Assembly (NCBI GenBank): GCA_037013495.1
Contig: CM072811.1
Coordinates: 17,490,659 to 17,554,658, forward strand
From: Hippophae tibetana
Taxonomy: Eukaryota; Streptophyta; Magnoliopsida; Rosales; Elaeagnaceae
Direction: 5' to 3'
Length of the DNA: 64,000 nt
The notes beneath the pieces are model-generated. The model ran no database searches, was not told where the DNA came from, and saw nothing but the letters and a program-made list of their open reading frames with translations. Made by a program: the position numbers and the translations under genes. This document shows, piece after piece, positions 23,898-36,124 of this stretch; position 1 is the stretch's first letter, and every line of letters begins with the position of its first letter.

Positions 23898-23977
23898 ATT
23901 GTGGCAGCCCACTGGACGAGGCTGTTAAAACCTCATGCAAGACTTGGGTTTGAGTCCCCCACACAACGTGCGTTTTT
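23898..23977 (+). other. tRNA-like / SINE-head-like sequence 2
   Basis: GTGGCAGCCCACTGG resembles an A box. GAGG-CTGTTAAAA-CCTC gives an anticodon-arm-like hairpin. GGGTTTGAGTCCCCC (about 23945-23960) resembles a B box, followed by a T run at 23973-23977. Same orientation and similar size as the sequence about 140 bp upstream. Confidence 0.4.
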
Positions 23978-24275
23978 CTTAAATATTTTTTTTTGAAAAA
24001 CTTCATATTCAACCTTCAATCGGGTCAACTTGACCCGGTTTGACCTTAAAGGATACCTGACCATATCTTTCTATTCCAGCATCAGAATCCAACGTTCTTT
24101 TTATCAAAATTTTCAGAATTCGATTTCCGAGTGATTTTCAAGTTTAATTTTACAGAATCACTCAAAAATCAATATTGAAACACTTTATAATTTTCATATG
24201 CATAGAAAACAATTAAAATAAATAACCCAAAATTTTAGTTCTTCGTTCACAGAGCAAAACATAGTTGTTTTCAAA

Positions 24276-24289
24276 TGGCTCTGATACTA
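24276..24289 (-). other. Primer binding site (tRNA-iMet)
   Basis: The minus strand reads TAGTATCAGAGCCA, one mismatch from the copia initiator-Met PBS TGGTATCAGAGC, placed 2 bp inside the LTR end. Confidence 0.85.
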
Positions 24290-24291
24290 AA

Positions 24292-24649
24292 TGTTAGAGT
24301 CTCAATTCAATCCAGAAACGTTTAGAAAACCATATGAACTTATAATTTAAATGCACTAGAAACAAAATTGGATTGAAAACATACCTCCTACCATTGATCA
24401 AATTTCAACACTTACACGGGAATTGCAATGGATTATCGATTTGATGCTTTCACTGGTTTCTCACACTTATTTACTGCGTTTGATGGTATATATGAATTGT
24501 TATGTAGTTAATAGTGAGAGGACCCGATACTTTATTAAGGTTCTTCCATCAAGAACCTCATTCGGTTTCGGAACCAACGTACGGTTCCGAAGAAACCAAA
24601 CTGTCACCACGGTTCACTTAACGTTGCATTACTCTGATTTACAGTGACA
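24292..24649 (-). repeat. 5' LTR of truncated copia element
   Basis: Starts TGTTAGAG next to the PBS; I place the outer end at ...GTGACA (24649), giving the usual TG...CA. The outer boundary is a guess because the partner LTR is lost. Contains two palindromes built on GGTTC/GAACC (24539-24557 and 24567-24591). Confidence 0.6.
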
Positions 24650-25135
24650 ACTATTATTAGAAAAATAATAAATATTATGTGTTGGTATTTTTCTCTCTTC
24701 AAGTCTTTATCTTTTATTCTTTTTCTTAGGAATTTTGCTAAAACGAAGATTAAATTTTAGATAAAAAAAACCTATGTTTCTTTCTATGGTTTACAAGATT
24801 AAATTTCTGATTTGTCTGAAAGGTAGTATATTAAATAACAATTTTTAATTTTTAAGTTGGACCTCAATTGGATCACAAAACAAGAATATTTATTTTAATT
24901 TACATCTCATGTTGCTTCCATGAATGAAAATAGATATGGATATTGAACTTCTACATTTTCATAGCACCTTTGATGCATAGACTCAAAAAAGAATGTTTAA
25001 TTTATTTTGTAATTCACTGTTTCCTAATATATTGTATTTATTGTAAATTTATTTTATAACATATTTATATAATGAAGATGGATTATATATATCTTATAAA
25101 GAATTGATGGGTGAAAATTCTGATGATAGAAACAA
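24650..25135. other. AT-rich spacer, no gene recognised
   Basis: Short intergenic stretch between two copia elements; no motif seen. Confidence 0.5.
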
Positions 25136-25140
25136 GTTTA

Positions 25141-25499
25141 TGTTGAGTAAAATTTAGAATATATAACTCTAAATATTAATATTGATTTTACTTGTTTTAC
25201 ACCCACAATAAAAGATATTATAACACATTTAAAAAACTCATAAATTGAAGAGAAATATAAACACTGAAAGGGAAAACTCTCAACTCACACTCAAACTTAG
25301 AATATAAAAGACTTATTTGTTTTTGATGAAATGATTAAACCAACTCTCACTATTGAGTTCTACACACTTCTCTTTTCTACATTCTTCTAAATTTTCTCTT
25401 AAATATTTTTTTTCAACCACTCCATTTATTGAGTTGAGTTTGATTTTCAACAACTTTCTTCAACCACTCCATTTATTGAGTTGGAATTGATTTTCAACA
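25141..25499 (-). repeat. 3' LTR of older copia element
   Basis: Begins TGTTGAGTAAAATTTAGAATAT and ends TTTTCAACA. About 95 bp shorter than its partner because a block between 'TTAAACCAA' and 'TCTACACACTTCTC' is missing. Confidence 0.85.
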
Positions 25500-25501
25500 T
25501 T

Positions 25502-28500
25502 TCCCCTCAACACCAACTCTCACTATTTTTACTGTACCAAGCTGACAGCAAAACATTTCAAAATTATCAATGCTTAAGCTTTTTGTGAACAAGTCCGCTA
25601 CTTGATCATTTTTCTTTATTTGCCTAATCTTAATTTCTAATCGCAGAACCTTTTTCTCTGATAAAGTGATAGTGCACTTCAACATGCTTAGTTCTTGCAT
25701 GAGAGAATGGATTCTCTGCCAAACAAATTACCGACTAATTGTCACAGTATAACAAAACTGCATAATCTATTAGTTGTTGTAGATTATTCATTAGCTGTAT
25801 CAATCATGTACTCTCTTAAGCTATCATTTCCACTCCTCGATGCTCAACTTCAGTGGTTCATAATGATAATTTTGGCTATCTCTTGATACACCAAGAAATT
25901 TTTCCAGAACCAAGCTTAAACACATACCCAATTGTTGATCTCCTGGTGTCATGATCTCTTGCATAATCAGCATCTCAGTAACCAACTAACTTGTTGTCTC
26001 CACCTTTCTTGTACAAAAGACCATAGTCAATTGTACTCTTCACATATCTCAGTATTCATCGAACTGCTTCCAAATAAAGATTCTTTGAATTTTGCATGCA
26101 CCAACTCATTACACTAATTGCATAAGAAATGTCAAGTCGAGTTAAGGTTAAGTGGATACGACTGCCTACCAATTTTTGATACATAGTCGCATCTTCCAAA
26201 TATTTTCCTTCATGTGCACACATTTTGGCATTTGTCGGCATCGAAATCAATTTGCATTCAAGAATTTTGAACCTCTTCATCAAATCGTTGGAATATTTTT
26301 GTTGAAAAAAAATATTCCTTTTTGTGTGTGGTCAACCTCTAGACCAAGGAAGTGCTTAAGCTATCCAAGTTCCTTCATTTGGAAATAGATTGATAAATTC
26401 TCCTTTGTTTGAACAATTTATACCTTATCGTCACCATTTATGATTAAATGATCCACGTATACTAGGATGATAACTAGATTTCCTTCATTGGCTTTAAAAA
26501 ATAAGTTGGAATCTACAGATGTTACTGAATAACCATTATGTGTTAAAAATTTAGCAATCTTACCATACCATGCCCTAGGTGACAATTTCAATCCGTAAAG
26601 TTCTTTTCGTAGCTTTCACACATATTCAAGATGATCTTGGCTCTAAAAACCTATTGGTTGGATCATATAGATCTCCCGATCTAGCTCTCCATGAAGAAAA
26701 ACATTCTTTACATCCATCTTCCACAAATTCCAATCTTTGTTGGCTGCAAGTGCAAGTAGGACGCATATAGTTGTAATTTTTTTCATTGGACTAAATGTTT
26801 CATCATAGTCTAGTCCGTACTGTTGAGATAAACCACGAGCTACCAATCATGATTCTCTCAATTGACTCATCTGGATGATGCTTTATCTTGTAAACCCATT
26901 TACAGGATATGGGTTTCACATATCTTGGTTTTCACACCAAATCCCATGTTTGATTTTACTGAAATGTAACAATATCTTCTTTCATAGTTATTATCCACTC
27001 AAATCTTTGTGATGCTTCTTTGAACATCTCAGGTTCTATTATAGTTTCTTTTTCAACTATGCATTGGTATTTTTGGGATTTTCCCTTCGTGTTCTTGTTG
27101 AGCTTCGGAGTTGAGATTGTGGAATTGATTCTTCAGATTCACTAGGCCCACCTTCTTTATTTAATTGTCGATATATGACAGTTTTCCAAGGATTCTAAGT
27201 TACTTTTTGTTCGAAATCATCATCGTTTGGATCTCTAGATTCATATGAACTTGGTTAGAGTTGAACAATATGCTCCCCCATCTTTTGTTACAGCTTGTTT
27301 CCAAATTTTCTTGAGTCTAGCAACTCCTCATTCTCTAAGGAAAACCAAGAAGATGCTTCATCAAATACCACATCTCGTGAAGTGTAGCATCTTCCATTTA
27401 TTGGATCGCAACATTTATACCCCTTTCTCTAGCTATCATATCCCACAAAGATACATCTAACAAATTTCTTGTTAAACTTTCTCCGTAAATGATCAAGAAC
27501 AAATACATAACATACACAACCAAATACTTGAAAGTAACTAACTGTAGGTTTCTTGTTCCACAGTTTTTCAAAGGGTGAAAAAATCCTAACCTTGGTTTTA
27601 AGGAAGTTTGTTGATCACAAAGGCTGCAGTTCTCATTATTTCAGCTAAAAACATTCCAGGTACATTCTTTTCATGTAGCATACTTCAAAAAATTTCTACA
27701 AGATGCCGATTCTTGTTCTCTTATACACTATTTTGTTGTGGTGTGTTGGCACAAATATATTGATGACATATTTGACATTCCCTTAGGTATTAAGAGAACT
27801 TGCTTGAGATATATTCTCCGCCATTGTCTGTGTGTAAGTAACAAATGTTTTTTCTTACTTCTCCTTCAGTTGAATATCTGAACTCTTTAAATTTTGAGAA
27901 TGCATCATATTTTTCTTTCGTAAAGAAAACCTACACATACCTTGAGAAGTCGTCAATGAATGTCACCATGTATCACATAACACCAATTGATGGTTGCTTA
28001 ATAGGCCTGAATATATTAGAATGAACTAACTCTAATGGGTCTTTTACTTTAAATGTTGATTCCTCATATGGTAATTGGTGAGCTTTACCATACTAGCATT
28101 ATACACAAACCGTGTATGAGCATGTCTAGTTGAGAAAGCCCTTTTAAGTATCAATTTTTTTACCATCACACTTAGCCTGGAATAGCTAACGTGACTTAAC
28201 CGCATATGTCATAAGTCTACTATCTCTTTTCTTCTTATCCTGTCTACAAATGCAGATTCTGCTAACATCATGTAGAATGATTCCAATCGTTGCCCCTCCA
28301 TTGTCGATGTCTTTGAGATTTTTGAGATCATGATACACTTTCACGTCTTGGGGACCGATCAATACATAGTGACCTGATGATGTTAATTGAGCCACATATA
28401 GCTAGTTTTTCTTCATTCCTAGGACATGATAAACATCTTGAAGTGATACCTGGTTAGTATTATATCAAGGCATAACTATCATCTTACTGATGTGAGCTAT

Positions 28501-29585
28501 CAGTAACCTTGAGTTGTCAACTTTCACTACTACACGACCTACTTTGTACTCAAAAATGCTTTGCAACTTCTGTTTATCTCCCGTCATATGATTTAAGTTG
28601 CTTGAATCTGCAATCCAGTCATTCTTGTAGTCAATTTGTTCTGGTGTTGTTACTATGAGAGCTAATTCTTCTTACTCTGTAGCGAATAATGCTTTGGCAT
28701 CCCAACCATTTTCACTATTCTCCTTAGAACTGGAAGTAGTTGTATTACTTTCAACATGATTTTTTCTATTCCAATAATCTTTTTTCAAGTGACCCATCTT
28801 CCCACTACTGTAACACTCACCATCAAGTTTTCTATTGTTACTGTGATTCTTCCAAGCTCCCCTTAGACGAAAGCCTCCCTTTCCTTGAGAAATTTTTCCT
28901 TTGTCGCCATCCTTATTAGATCCACTACCATTGTACTACTTAAAAATTCCTTTTTTGGTGTAGAGCGCTTCTTCCTTACTCTTCAGTAAGACTCCTCCTA
29001 TTTGTTTAGCCATAGCTTCTTGACCAGCCAAAAAATTCTCAAACTCAACAAGAGATGGTTATGTCGACCATCCTTGTATAACAGTAACAAATCCTTGATA
29101 TTTAGGTCTTAAACCAGGGATAATTATTCTCTTCATCATGGTTTCCCCAATAGGAGCTTTCATATCTAACTCTAAAATTTTGCATCATAACAACTTCACC
29201 TTATGAAAGTACTGGGAAATCGTTATGTCACGTTACGCCATCGATAACAACTCGTTCTCAAGAAGTTGCACTCTTATATCATTCTTCTTTGAAAAGAGTG
29301 TAAAAAAGTGTCCCATGCTTTCTTCGATGTTTTGGCATCCTAAATGTGCTCCAACATTTCTTCTTCAACTGTGGTCTTCAAAGCAAACATCGTTTTGCCT
29401 ACTTTAATTTTTCACTTATGTAAGATGCCATTTGTATCTTCTGCTGCTAGTTGTGTAAATTTGTGACCACCAACAACCTTCCAATGGTCTTGACCTTGTA
29501 GGTAAGACTCCATAAATGTTGCCCATATGTTATAATTTTTTTTGTTGAGCTTCTTGATTTCTTCAACTACTTGAAGGTCACCCAT
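25502..29585 (-). pseudogene. Copia gag-pol, heavily decayed
   Basis: Gag starts at 29585 (MGDLQVVEEIKKLNKKNY, WATFMESYLQGQDHWKVVGG) and meets a stop after 57 codons. The zinc knuckle near 28790-28830 has lost two Cys ([15 protein letters not shown]). Integrase traces lie at about 27700-28100. RT shows VARGLSQQYGLDYDETFSP (26790-26846) and MDVKNVFLHGELDREIYM (about 26660-26715). The catalytic box reads Y-V-D-H (about 26448-26459), replacing the second Asp. RNase H traces include a segment at 26056-26283. The C-terminus is at 25494-25700 (KKNDQVADLFTKSLSIDNF). No part could give an active polyprotein. Confidence 0.82.
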
Positions 29586-29696
29586 CGTGTCAGCAAGACT
29601 TTGACTATACCGAACAAGCTTAACTAAGAAACTTGTAGAGTACCAAACTCCTCACAACTCAAGATAGCTCCACTAAGAACAAACATTGACCGTCTC

Positions 29697-29708
29697 GCTC
29701 TGATACCA
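29697..29708 (-). other. Primer binding site (tRNA-iMet)
   Basis: The minus strand reads TGGTATCAGAGC, an exact match to the initiator-Met PBS, 2 bp from the LTR end. Confidence 0.92.
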
Positions 29709-29710
29709 AT

Positions 29711-30165
29711 TGTTGAGTAAAATTTAGAATATACAACTCTAAATTTACTAATATTGGATCCAAATAAGTAAACAAATTACTTGTATTATACCTACAATAA
29801 AAGAAATTATAAAACCTTTCAAAGGCAACTCATAAATTGAAGAGAACTATAAATACTAAAGAGAAAGTTCTCAACTCACACTCAAACTAAGAATACAAAG
29901 ACTTATTTTTTTATGGGATAGTTAAACCAATTGCAAGGTAGGTTATTTATAGTCATCACTGTGTAATCTACACCATACAAATATAAAACTAAGAAATAAT
30001 TCTAGCCACACAAGTATTATCACATTCTACACACTTCTCTTTTCTACATCCTTTTAGATTTTCTCTTAAAAAAAATATCTTCAACCACCATTTATTGAGT
30101 TGGTGTTAATTTTCAACAACTTTCTTTGACTATTTTATTTATTGAGTTGGTGTTGATTTTCAAAA
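29711..30165 (-). repeat. 5' LTR of older copia element
   Basis: Begins TGTTGAGTAAAATTTAGAATAT and ends TTTTCAAAA (expected CA lost by one substitution). Contains a block of about 95 bp absent from the other LTR. Confidence 0.85.
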
Positions 30166-32376
30166 ATTTAAGCTAGTGAAATATATCAAACCAATTCCAA
30201 TCCAACTATATTCCCCCTTTTCTTAACCATAAGAAACAAAAACTTAATCACCCCAATAATACCCTTATCTTTAGAAATATGATAAATTAATAAATAAATC
30301 ATTGAATTATTATGAAAGTTGTAAAAATACTATCTAATTATATCGGGTAACAACAATAATACTCAATTATATTTAGTGGTACAAATATACTATATTATTT
30401 TTCAATAGTTGAAATATATTTTTGGTAGTATATTTGTACAATTAATAAGAAATTTGGTGATAGATTTGTACTAATAATAAAAAGTTTGGTTGTAGATTTG
30501 TATTAATAATAAAGAGTTTAGTGGTAGATTTGTTGCAACAGTGATAAATTTGTATTATTAATAATACTTGAATGTTATTTTTATCACTCGATAAAATTAA
30601 ATAATATATTTATAAATTTTATAACGGGTCAATAATATATTTGGTAGTTTATCTTTATAAAACATTTTAAAATAAAATCTCAATTATTGTATACAAGAAA
30701 TAACGTATTCAGTACCCTTTAGACTTATTACTTCCATTTTAGAAATTTCAATTGTCTAGGTGGCCAAATCTATATCTGAGGCTATCTTATTAATCATCGT
30801 AGGAGTGTAATGAGCGTGAGAGACCTACTGACCAAGATGAACAGAAAAACTTCCCTTCATTAACAAGCACTCACATCATCATGAAAAGAACTCCGGAGAA
30901 TAAATCTGAAAACAAAGGTGAAAGTTTACAAATTAATTACCTAATTAATTAACCTGGATGAATGAATAAGTTATTTTAAATTTTTATGAATTTATAATTC
31001 AATAACCTAAATAAAGTAGGCAGATATGTAATCATGTGTAAAAATAAAGTATGAAAATAACCTAAGCCACAATCATAACCTAACAGGAAAACCACTGGTC
31101 CAACAGATTACCTAATTTTTCATTATGAAAAACAAATATTCAAGTACAAATTTGGTCTTATGCTACCCTGCTTAGGATACTGCTCCAATATACCTTATTT
31201 ATGAGCCCCTGCTCTGTTTTCATAATTTTCAATATTAGTGTAAGCGGTTTACAGACCAACGTTCCAATAAGCTCTTTGCCAATCAAATACGTTCACGAAT
31301 CAACTACAAAAGGGTTAGCACAAAAAACACAAGTGTTCTAGAATAGATTTAATAATGAATAATTCTAACTAGATGATTTAAAACATACGTAACTTAAATG
31401 AAATCAACTAACAAATTCTATAGCAAAAAGATTAAGCATAAATTTAATAAAAATAGCTTCTTTAGAGATTAATAATCAAATCAAATAACTATGATGTGAC
31501 AAAAACAATTATTTGATTTAATAATTTAAGAACAAAAATAAAGAAGCCATAAGAACATATTATCAAAATATCATAAACTAATTAGGCTTATTAATCAATT
31601 AAATATAACTACCAATATTTCATAGGTTAACTAAATAAAGAAGCCTAAAAAATAATGCTCTTATATTTGTAAAACAAGAGAGAAAAATTAAGAAAAAGAT
31701 AATAATGCTCTTGTGTGATTGATTGAAACAATGAATAATGAGTTTTATTTATAGAAAAAATTAAAATCCTAAAACCTATGTAATCGATAAATATCTTTTC
31801 TATTACAAATAAGATTAGTAATACTTACTAATTAAAAAAATTCCTATATAATTGATAAATATATTTTTTATTACAAAAATGATTAGTAATACTCACTAAT
31901 TAAGAAGATTCATATTTAAATAAGAGTTCTTTTAAAGTAGACTCATTAAACATGAAGATTCATATTTAAAAAAAGTTCTTTTAAAGTAGGCTAAAATTTA
32001 AGGTATATATTATTTAATATTTTAGCATATATCTTATTCTATATTTCAACATAAATATTTTAGAAGCAAAAATATTTTTAGATTGATGAATTTGTGTTAT
32101 TAAATAAATGAGTGTAATCATATGTGTTATAGTTATAACAGATATACTTGAAATACGACTATTTGAAATTTTGACTATTTTTCAATTTTACTTAATAGAC
32201 TTAATAACGAGTTTAAAAATAAGTTTATACGTAAATATTTTATCAACGAAAATAACCGATATTTAAAAATTAATGCTTTTAGACAATTTCAAGATAGTTG
32301 GATTCAAAAATATAAATTTATACATATATTGAAAATGATATGCTAAATATTTTGATAATTCATAAATAATAGAATA

Positions 32377-32412
<36 letters not shown>

Positions 32413-34723
32413 ATATAATTATAATTATAATTATATTTAATAAATAATTATAATATTAATTATAATTGTGATATAAAAAATAATATTCATAAAAATAATT
32501 AAATTATTAAAAAAAATTGTAAAGCCTCTATATCCAATTTTTTATGAGATATAATACAAATATAAAACATTATATCATAAATTTTGTGAAAAAATATTAT
32601 ATAATATAATATGATTATAATTATTTTTATTATTAATATAATAAAATATATAAAATATACTAAATTAATTATATTTTAATACTTAAATATAATTATTGTT
32701 AATAAATATTTGTTATCTTAGTAATAATTAAAATTATAATAATATTAGAGATATTTGTTATAATGTAATTTATTTTTTTAATTTTTTTTAATCTTAAATA
32801 ATTTTTTTTTAAAATGTCAATAATTTTTCATAAAAATTATTGTAACTATTTAGTAAAGTTTTTAATAATTTAAAATTTTATAATTTATTATTATTATTAT
32901 TTTAAATCATTTTATAAATTTTTTTTGATAAGTTATTTATTATAAAAAAATATTTTTTATTATATAAATATAAATATAAATTATTTTTTATTATATAAAT
33001 ATAAATATAAATTATTTTATTATTTTTTATTTATAATAAAAATAAATTGTTATTTATTAAAAATTGGCGAATGAGTATATTTTTAAAAAATAAGATTCTT
33101 AAAATTAGTGAAAAAGAGAGAAGGAAAAGACAAAAATATTTATTTTTTTAAAAAGTATGATTAATAAATTGATAATTAAAAATGAGAGAGAAAATATTAC
33201 GGAAATTAGAAAAAACAAATAAAAAAAGAGAGATAGAAAATGTGATGAGAGTTATAAAAAATAAATTACCGATAAATTGATCATTTCTAAACTAATTGTT
33301 TAGCAAGTTTTATTTTTATCATTTCTAAACTAAATTTTAACTAGTATACATTAGTAACCTTACAAAAACCCAAATGATAATATGAGAAATAACATAGGCC
33401 TATATGGTAAAGTCTTATCTAAGTATCAACTCTTGCCATTGTGATCCACGTAACCACATCTTCCAAAAATGGAATAGATGACTTATTTACCGCTGTATAT
33501 ACGGGCAGGTCTATTGTAAGAATTATTTTTGTAACAAAATCTTTATTTTTAAAAACACATAATTAATCACTAAAATGTAAATATATATAAATTTCAAATT
33601 CTAATAAAATATCATTTCTCTATAATAAGTAGCTCTCATTTTTTACAAATTATTACAACCAATAATATTATTACTTATTAAGAAATTAAAAGGTGGAAAG
33701 GAAGAGTATAACAAATAACCTGCCCGATAATGATTCTAGTTGCATTCCCAATCAAAAGGAAGTGTAAAAATAATGAAAACAAAACCGCAAATAGATTATA
33801 CTACCTTAAAAAAAGTAACATATGCAAGGTATAACATATCATATTGATATATAGATTTTCATTTTTAAGTATTTTATAGGTAATATACATAATTTTTTTT
33901 ATAATGTAAAAAATATATCTTTAATATATATCCAAAAATACAGTGTATATTTGTTATAACATGAAAAATATAAATTTTTTTAAAGTAAAAATGAAGTAAC
34001 TAAGTCTTAACAAAATTAAAAACTATATGTAAAATCATTAGTAAACAACAATCTAACAAATCTCCGTAATTTTGTACTTATATTTGGTAATAAAATAAAA
34101 TTGAGAGATAGTGGAGTTCATAGCTTTCTTTTAGTGCTCTAAATTCATCAAATCAAATCTTTTATTCTAAACAAAAACTTCAAAGAAAAATTCTAAAGAA
34201 ATTTTGAATTTTAATGCTAGGCATCCCACTAAATATGTTAAAATTTACGTATCAATAAAAAGTATCTAAAATAACAAAAATATCCACATCCTTTATTACA
34301 TGCGTCGCACCCACCCAAATGAGCCACCACATGCCATAACTTATCACTACTAAAATGGATTGTGGTTATAGAAAATAAATATGATAAAGAAATAGTATTT
34401 GGGTGTTTGGTCTATTAAAATCTTGAGGGAAGGAAAAAGATGATTCTATGTAGGTTAAGTAGGGGTTATTGAACCTAATAGAGAGATTCAGTAGGGGTTA
34501 ACGAATCTTTATACGATTTGTAGAAAAAATCGAAAATATATTTGTTCTAATTGATTTTGGGTTTGATCTTCTTTGAGTTTTCTTCTTTTTCACATCTTTG
34601 ATATATATTTCTTCAACTTTCATATTTCTAATATTTTTTGTGAGTGGTTGGTACTGGAAGTGGATGTAGAGATGTATATGAAGGTTTAGATGAGAGAGGA
34701 GTGTGATGTATTGGTTTTTAAGA
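30166..34723. other. Very AT-rich intergenic region, no gene recognised
   Basis: Includes three imperfect copies of a GATTTGTA(C/T)TAATAATAAA-type unit at about 30440-30536, an extreme A/T block with an (ATT)n array at 32370-33060, and scattered intergenic DNA. No coding motif on either strand. Confidence 0.55.
32378..32410. repeat. (ATT)11 microsatellite
   Basis: Eleven uninterrupted ATT units. They are followed by the palindromic AAATATAATTATAATTATAATTATATTT and, at about 32952-33014, two copies of a roughly 31-bp unit (ATTTTTTATTATATAAATAT...). Confidence 0.95.
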
Positions 34724-35604
34724 CACTATTACAAAAACGAGCTTTAAAGTCGGTTAAACTAAATGGAAAGACTTAAAATTTAAAGTCAGTTCACGGGTTA
34801 AACAGTCTTTACGTGTAAATTCGTTTTATGCGTTGAACCAACTTTATGCTTAAACCGACTTTAAAGTTTTTTTTACATATTTTACTCATTTTCTACTCTA
34901 CTTAAGAACTTGTATTCAATGACATATAAATTTATATAAATTTTTTGTGATTATTAAGGTTTCTTTTAAATAACTACACTACTTCAAATCATAAATATTT
35001 TAATGAGTATCATATTGTTGAATCATGTCTTTCCCATTTCATAATACTTATACAAAACCTACATAATAAAAATAATAACATACATATACAAATATTTATA
35101 CATATAATATACAAAAAATAACGCAAAGTGAATAATAAGTGCATAGGATTAATAGAAATACTTACAAGAGATGAAGTAACAAAATGAAGGAAATGAAGAA
35201 AAAAAAGGTATTTTGTAAGTCAGAAAATGGGTATAAAAAATTTGAGTATTTCGCTCAAAAAAATAGAGAATCTGGAAGATAATTTGGAGAGGAAGAAAAC
35301 CTACTAAATGGTACTGGAATTGGTGGATGTAAGTGGTCGGAAAATGAGAAAGAATGGAGGAGGTGAAACTCGGTTTTGGGTTTTTGGGTCTTGTTTACAA
35401 CACTACAAATTAAAAATTGTGTCTGATGGGGGAAGAAAGAAGAGAAAAGGAAAAATCCACGTGTATAGCGTCGGTTCTACATGTCAACTGAATCTATATC
35501 TAGTGTCGGTTCTTCACCGAACCGACATTAAATTAATTATAAGTCGATTTTTTCCAAAAAACTGACTTTACATATCGACTTAAATGTCACATTTTGTAGT
35601 AGTG
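34724..35604. mobile_element. Non-autonomous CACTA element (881 bp)
   Basis: Starts CACTATTACAAAAAC and ends GTAGTAGTG (its reverse reads CACTACTACAAAATG), flanked by the 3-bp duplication AGA (34721-34723 and 35605-35607). Subterminal inverted repeats CTTTAAAGTCGGTT (34742-34755) and AACCGACTTTAAAG (34853-34866) are typical. The interior from about 35040 to 35480 is clearly homologous to about 57720-58140 of the large CACTA element (shared AATGAAGGAAATGAAGAAAA, TTTGAGTATTT.GCTCAAAAAA and GAAGATAA...GAGAGGAAGA). It has no transposase; the 85-codon frame at 35308 is not a gene. Confidence 0.9.
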
Positions 35605-35689
35605 AGAATATATAGTTTTTTAGTGTAAGTGAGAGTGGTTATTTTGTTTAGTGGAATATCTTTTTTAGTTTTATTATTTGAGTATGAAG

Positions 35690-35872
35690 TAGGGGTGTCT
35701 AAAAACAAGATCGAATCAAATTAAATCGAAAAACTAGACCAGTCCGAACAGTTTTATAAATCAAAGGGTTCATTCCGGTTTGTATTAACTAAAACCATTT
35801 TTCAAACGGTTCGATCCGATTATACTAATTTTTAAACCGATCGGATTGGACCGGACCAGTTTTAATAATATA
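35690..35872. mobile_element. Partial hAT-type MITE, same family as 10352-10707
   Basis: Begins TAGGGGTGTCTA and contains CGGTTCGATCCGAT and GATTGGACCGGACCAG, as in the complete copy, but the other terminal repeat (CACCCATA) is missing, so it is truncated or diverged. Confidence 0.6.
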
Positions 35873-36032
35873 TGAAAAAGTTAATTTAACTAGCATATTA
35901 TATATATAACAAAATGTTTGTCGCTATCTCTAACGAACATGCAATTATTTCACCTTCGAACCCTAATACCTATCTACATCTTCGTCGTCGCCTCTAGCAC
36001 AACCAACCATCCTATGATACCATTTCTCGCAC

Positions 36033-36038
36033 TATAAA
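36033..36038 (+). promoter_or_regulatory. TATA-like box upstream of the DWF5-like exon
   Basis: ACTATAAAACC lies about 90 bp upstream of the ATG at 36125, a suitable distance for a plant promoter with a short leader. Confidence 0.35.
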
Positions 36039-36124
36039 ACCACGTCTTCTTCGGTCCATCTACCTCATTTTTGTTCTAAATAGAGGTTTCCAAACAGATT
36101 TGGAGTGTGAGTGAGCGAGTGAAA

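Larger units (their letters stand above)
22870..24275 (-). other. AT-rich copia leader between PBS and gag
   Basis: About 1.4 kb of very AT-rich, non-coding DNA lies between the PBS and the first gag codons. It contains two plus-strand tRNA-like sequences (annotated separately) and a 17-nt near-perfect palindrome CGGGTCAACTTGACCCG near 24018-24034. Such a long leader is unusual for copia elements of this size. Confidence 0.6.
19167..24649 (-). mobile_element. Ty1/copia retrotransposon, 3'-truncated
   Basis: On the minus strand the order is LTR (24649-24292), tRNA-iMet PBS, a 1.4-kb AT-rich leader, gag with a zinc knuckle, protease, integrase, reverse transcriptase, then the start of RNase H. 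The copia gene order (integrase before RT) is clear. The element stops inside RNase H at 19167, next to the AMT1 pseudogene, so the rest of RNase H, the PPT and the 3' LTR are gone. No target duplication can be assessed. Confidence 0.88.
25141..30165 (-). mobile_element. Ty1/copia retrotransposon, both LTRs, dead coding
   Basis: Two homologous LTRs (25141-25499 and 29711-30165) flank about 4.2 kb. The minus-strand order is LTR, tRNA-iMet PBS (29697-29708), gag, integrase, RT, RNase H, a purine-rich PPT (GAGGGGAAA, about 25500-25508) and LTR. The flanks GTTTA (25136-25140) and ATTTA (30166-30170) look like a target duplication with one mismatch. Coding is riddled with stops. LTR divergence is much higher than in the element at 37249, so this is an older insertion. 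Confidence 0.88.

Noticed and set aside
35308-35565. 85-codon plus-strand frame
   Set aside because: Lies inside the non-coding 881-bp CACTA element; no protein motif.
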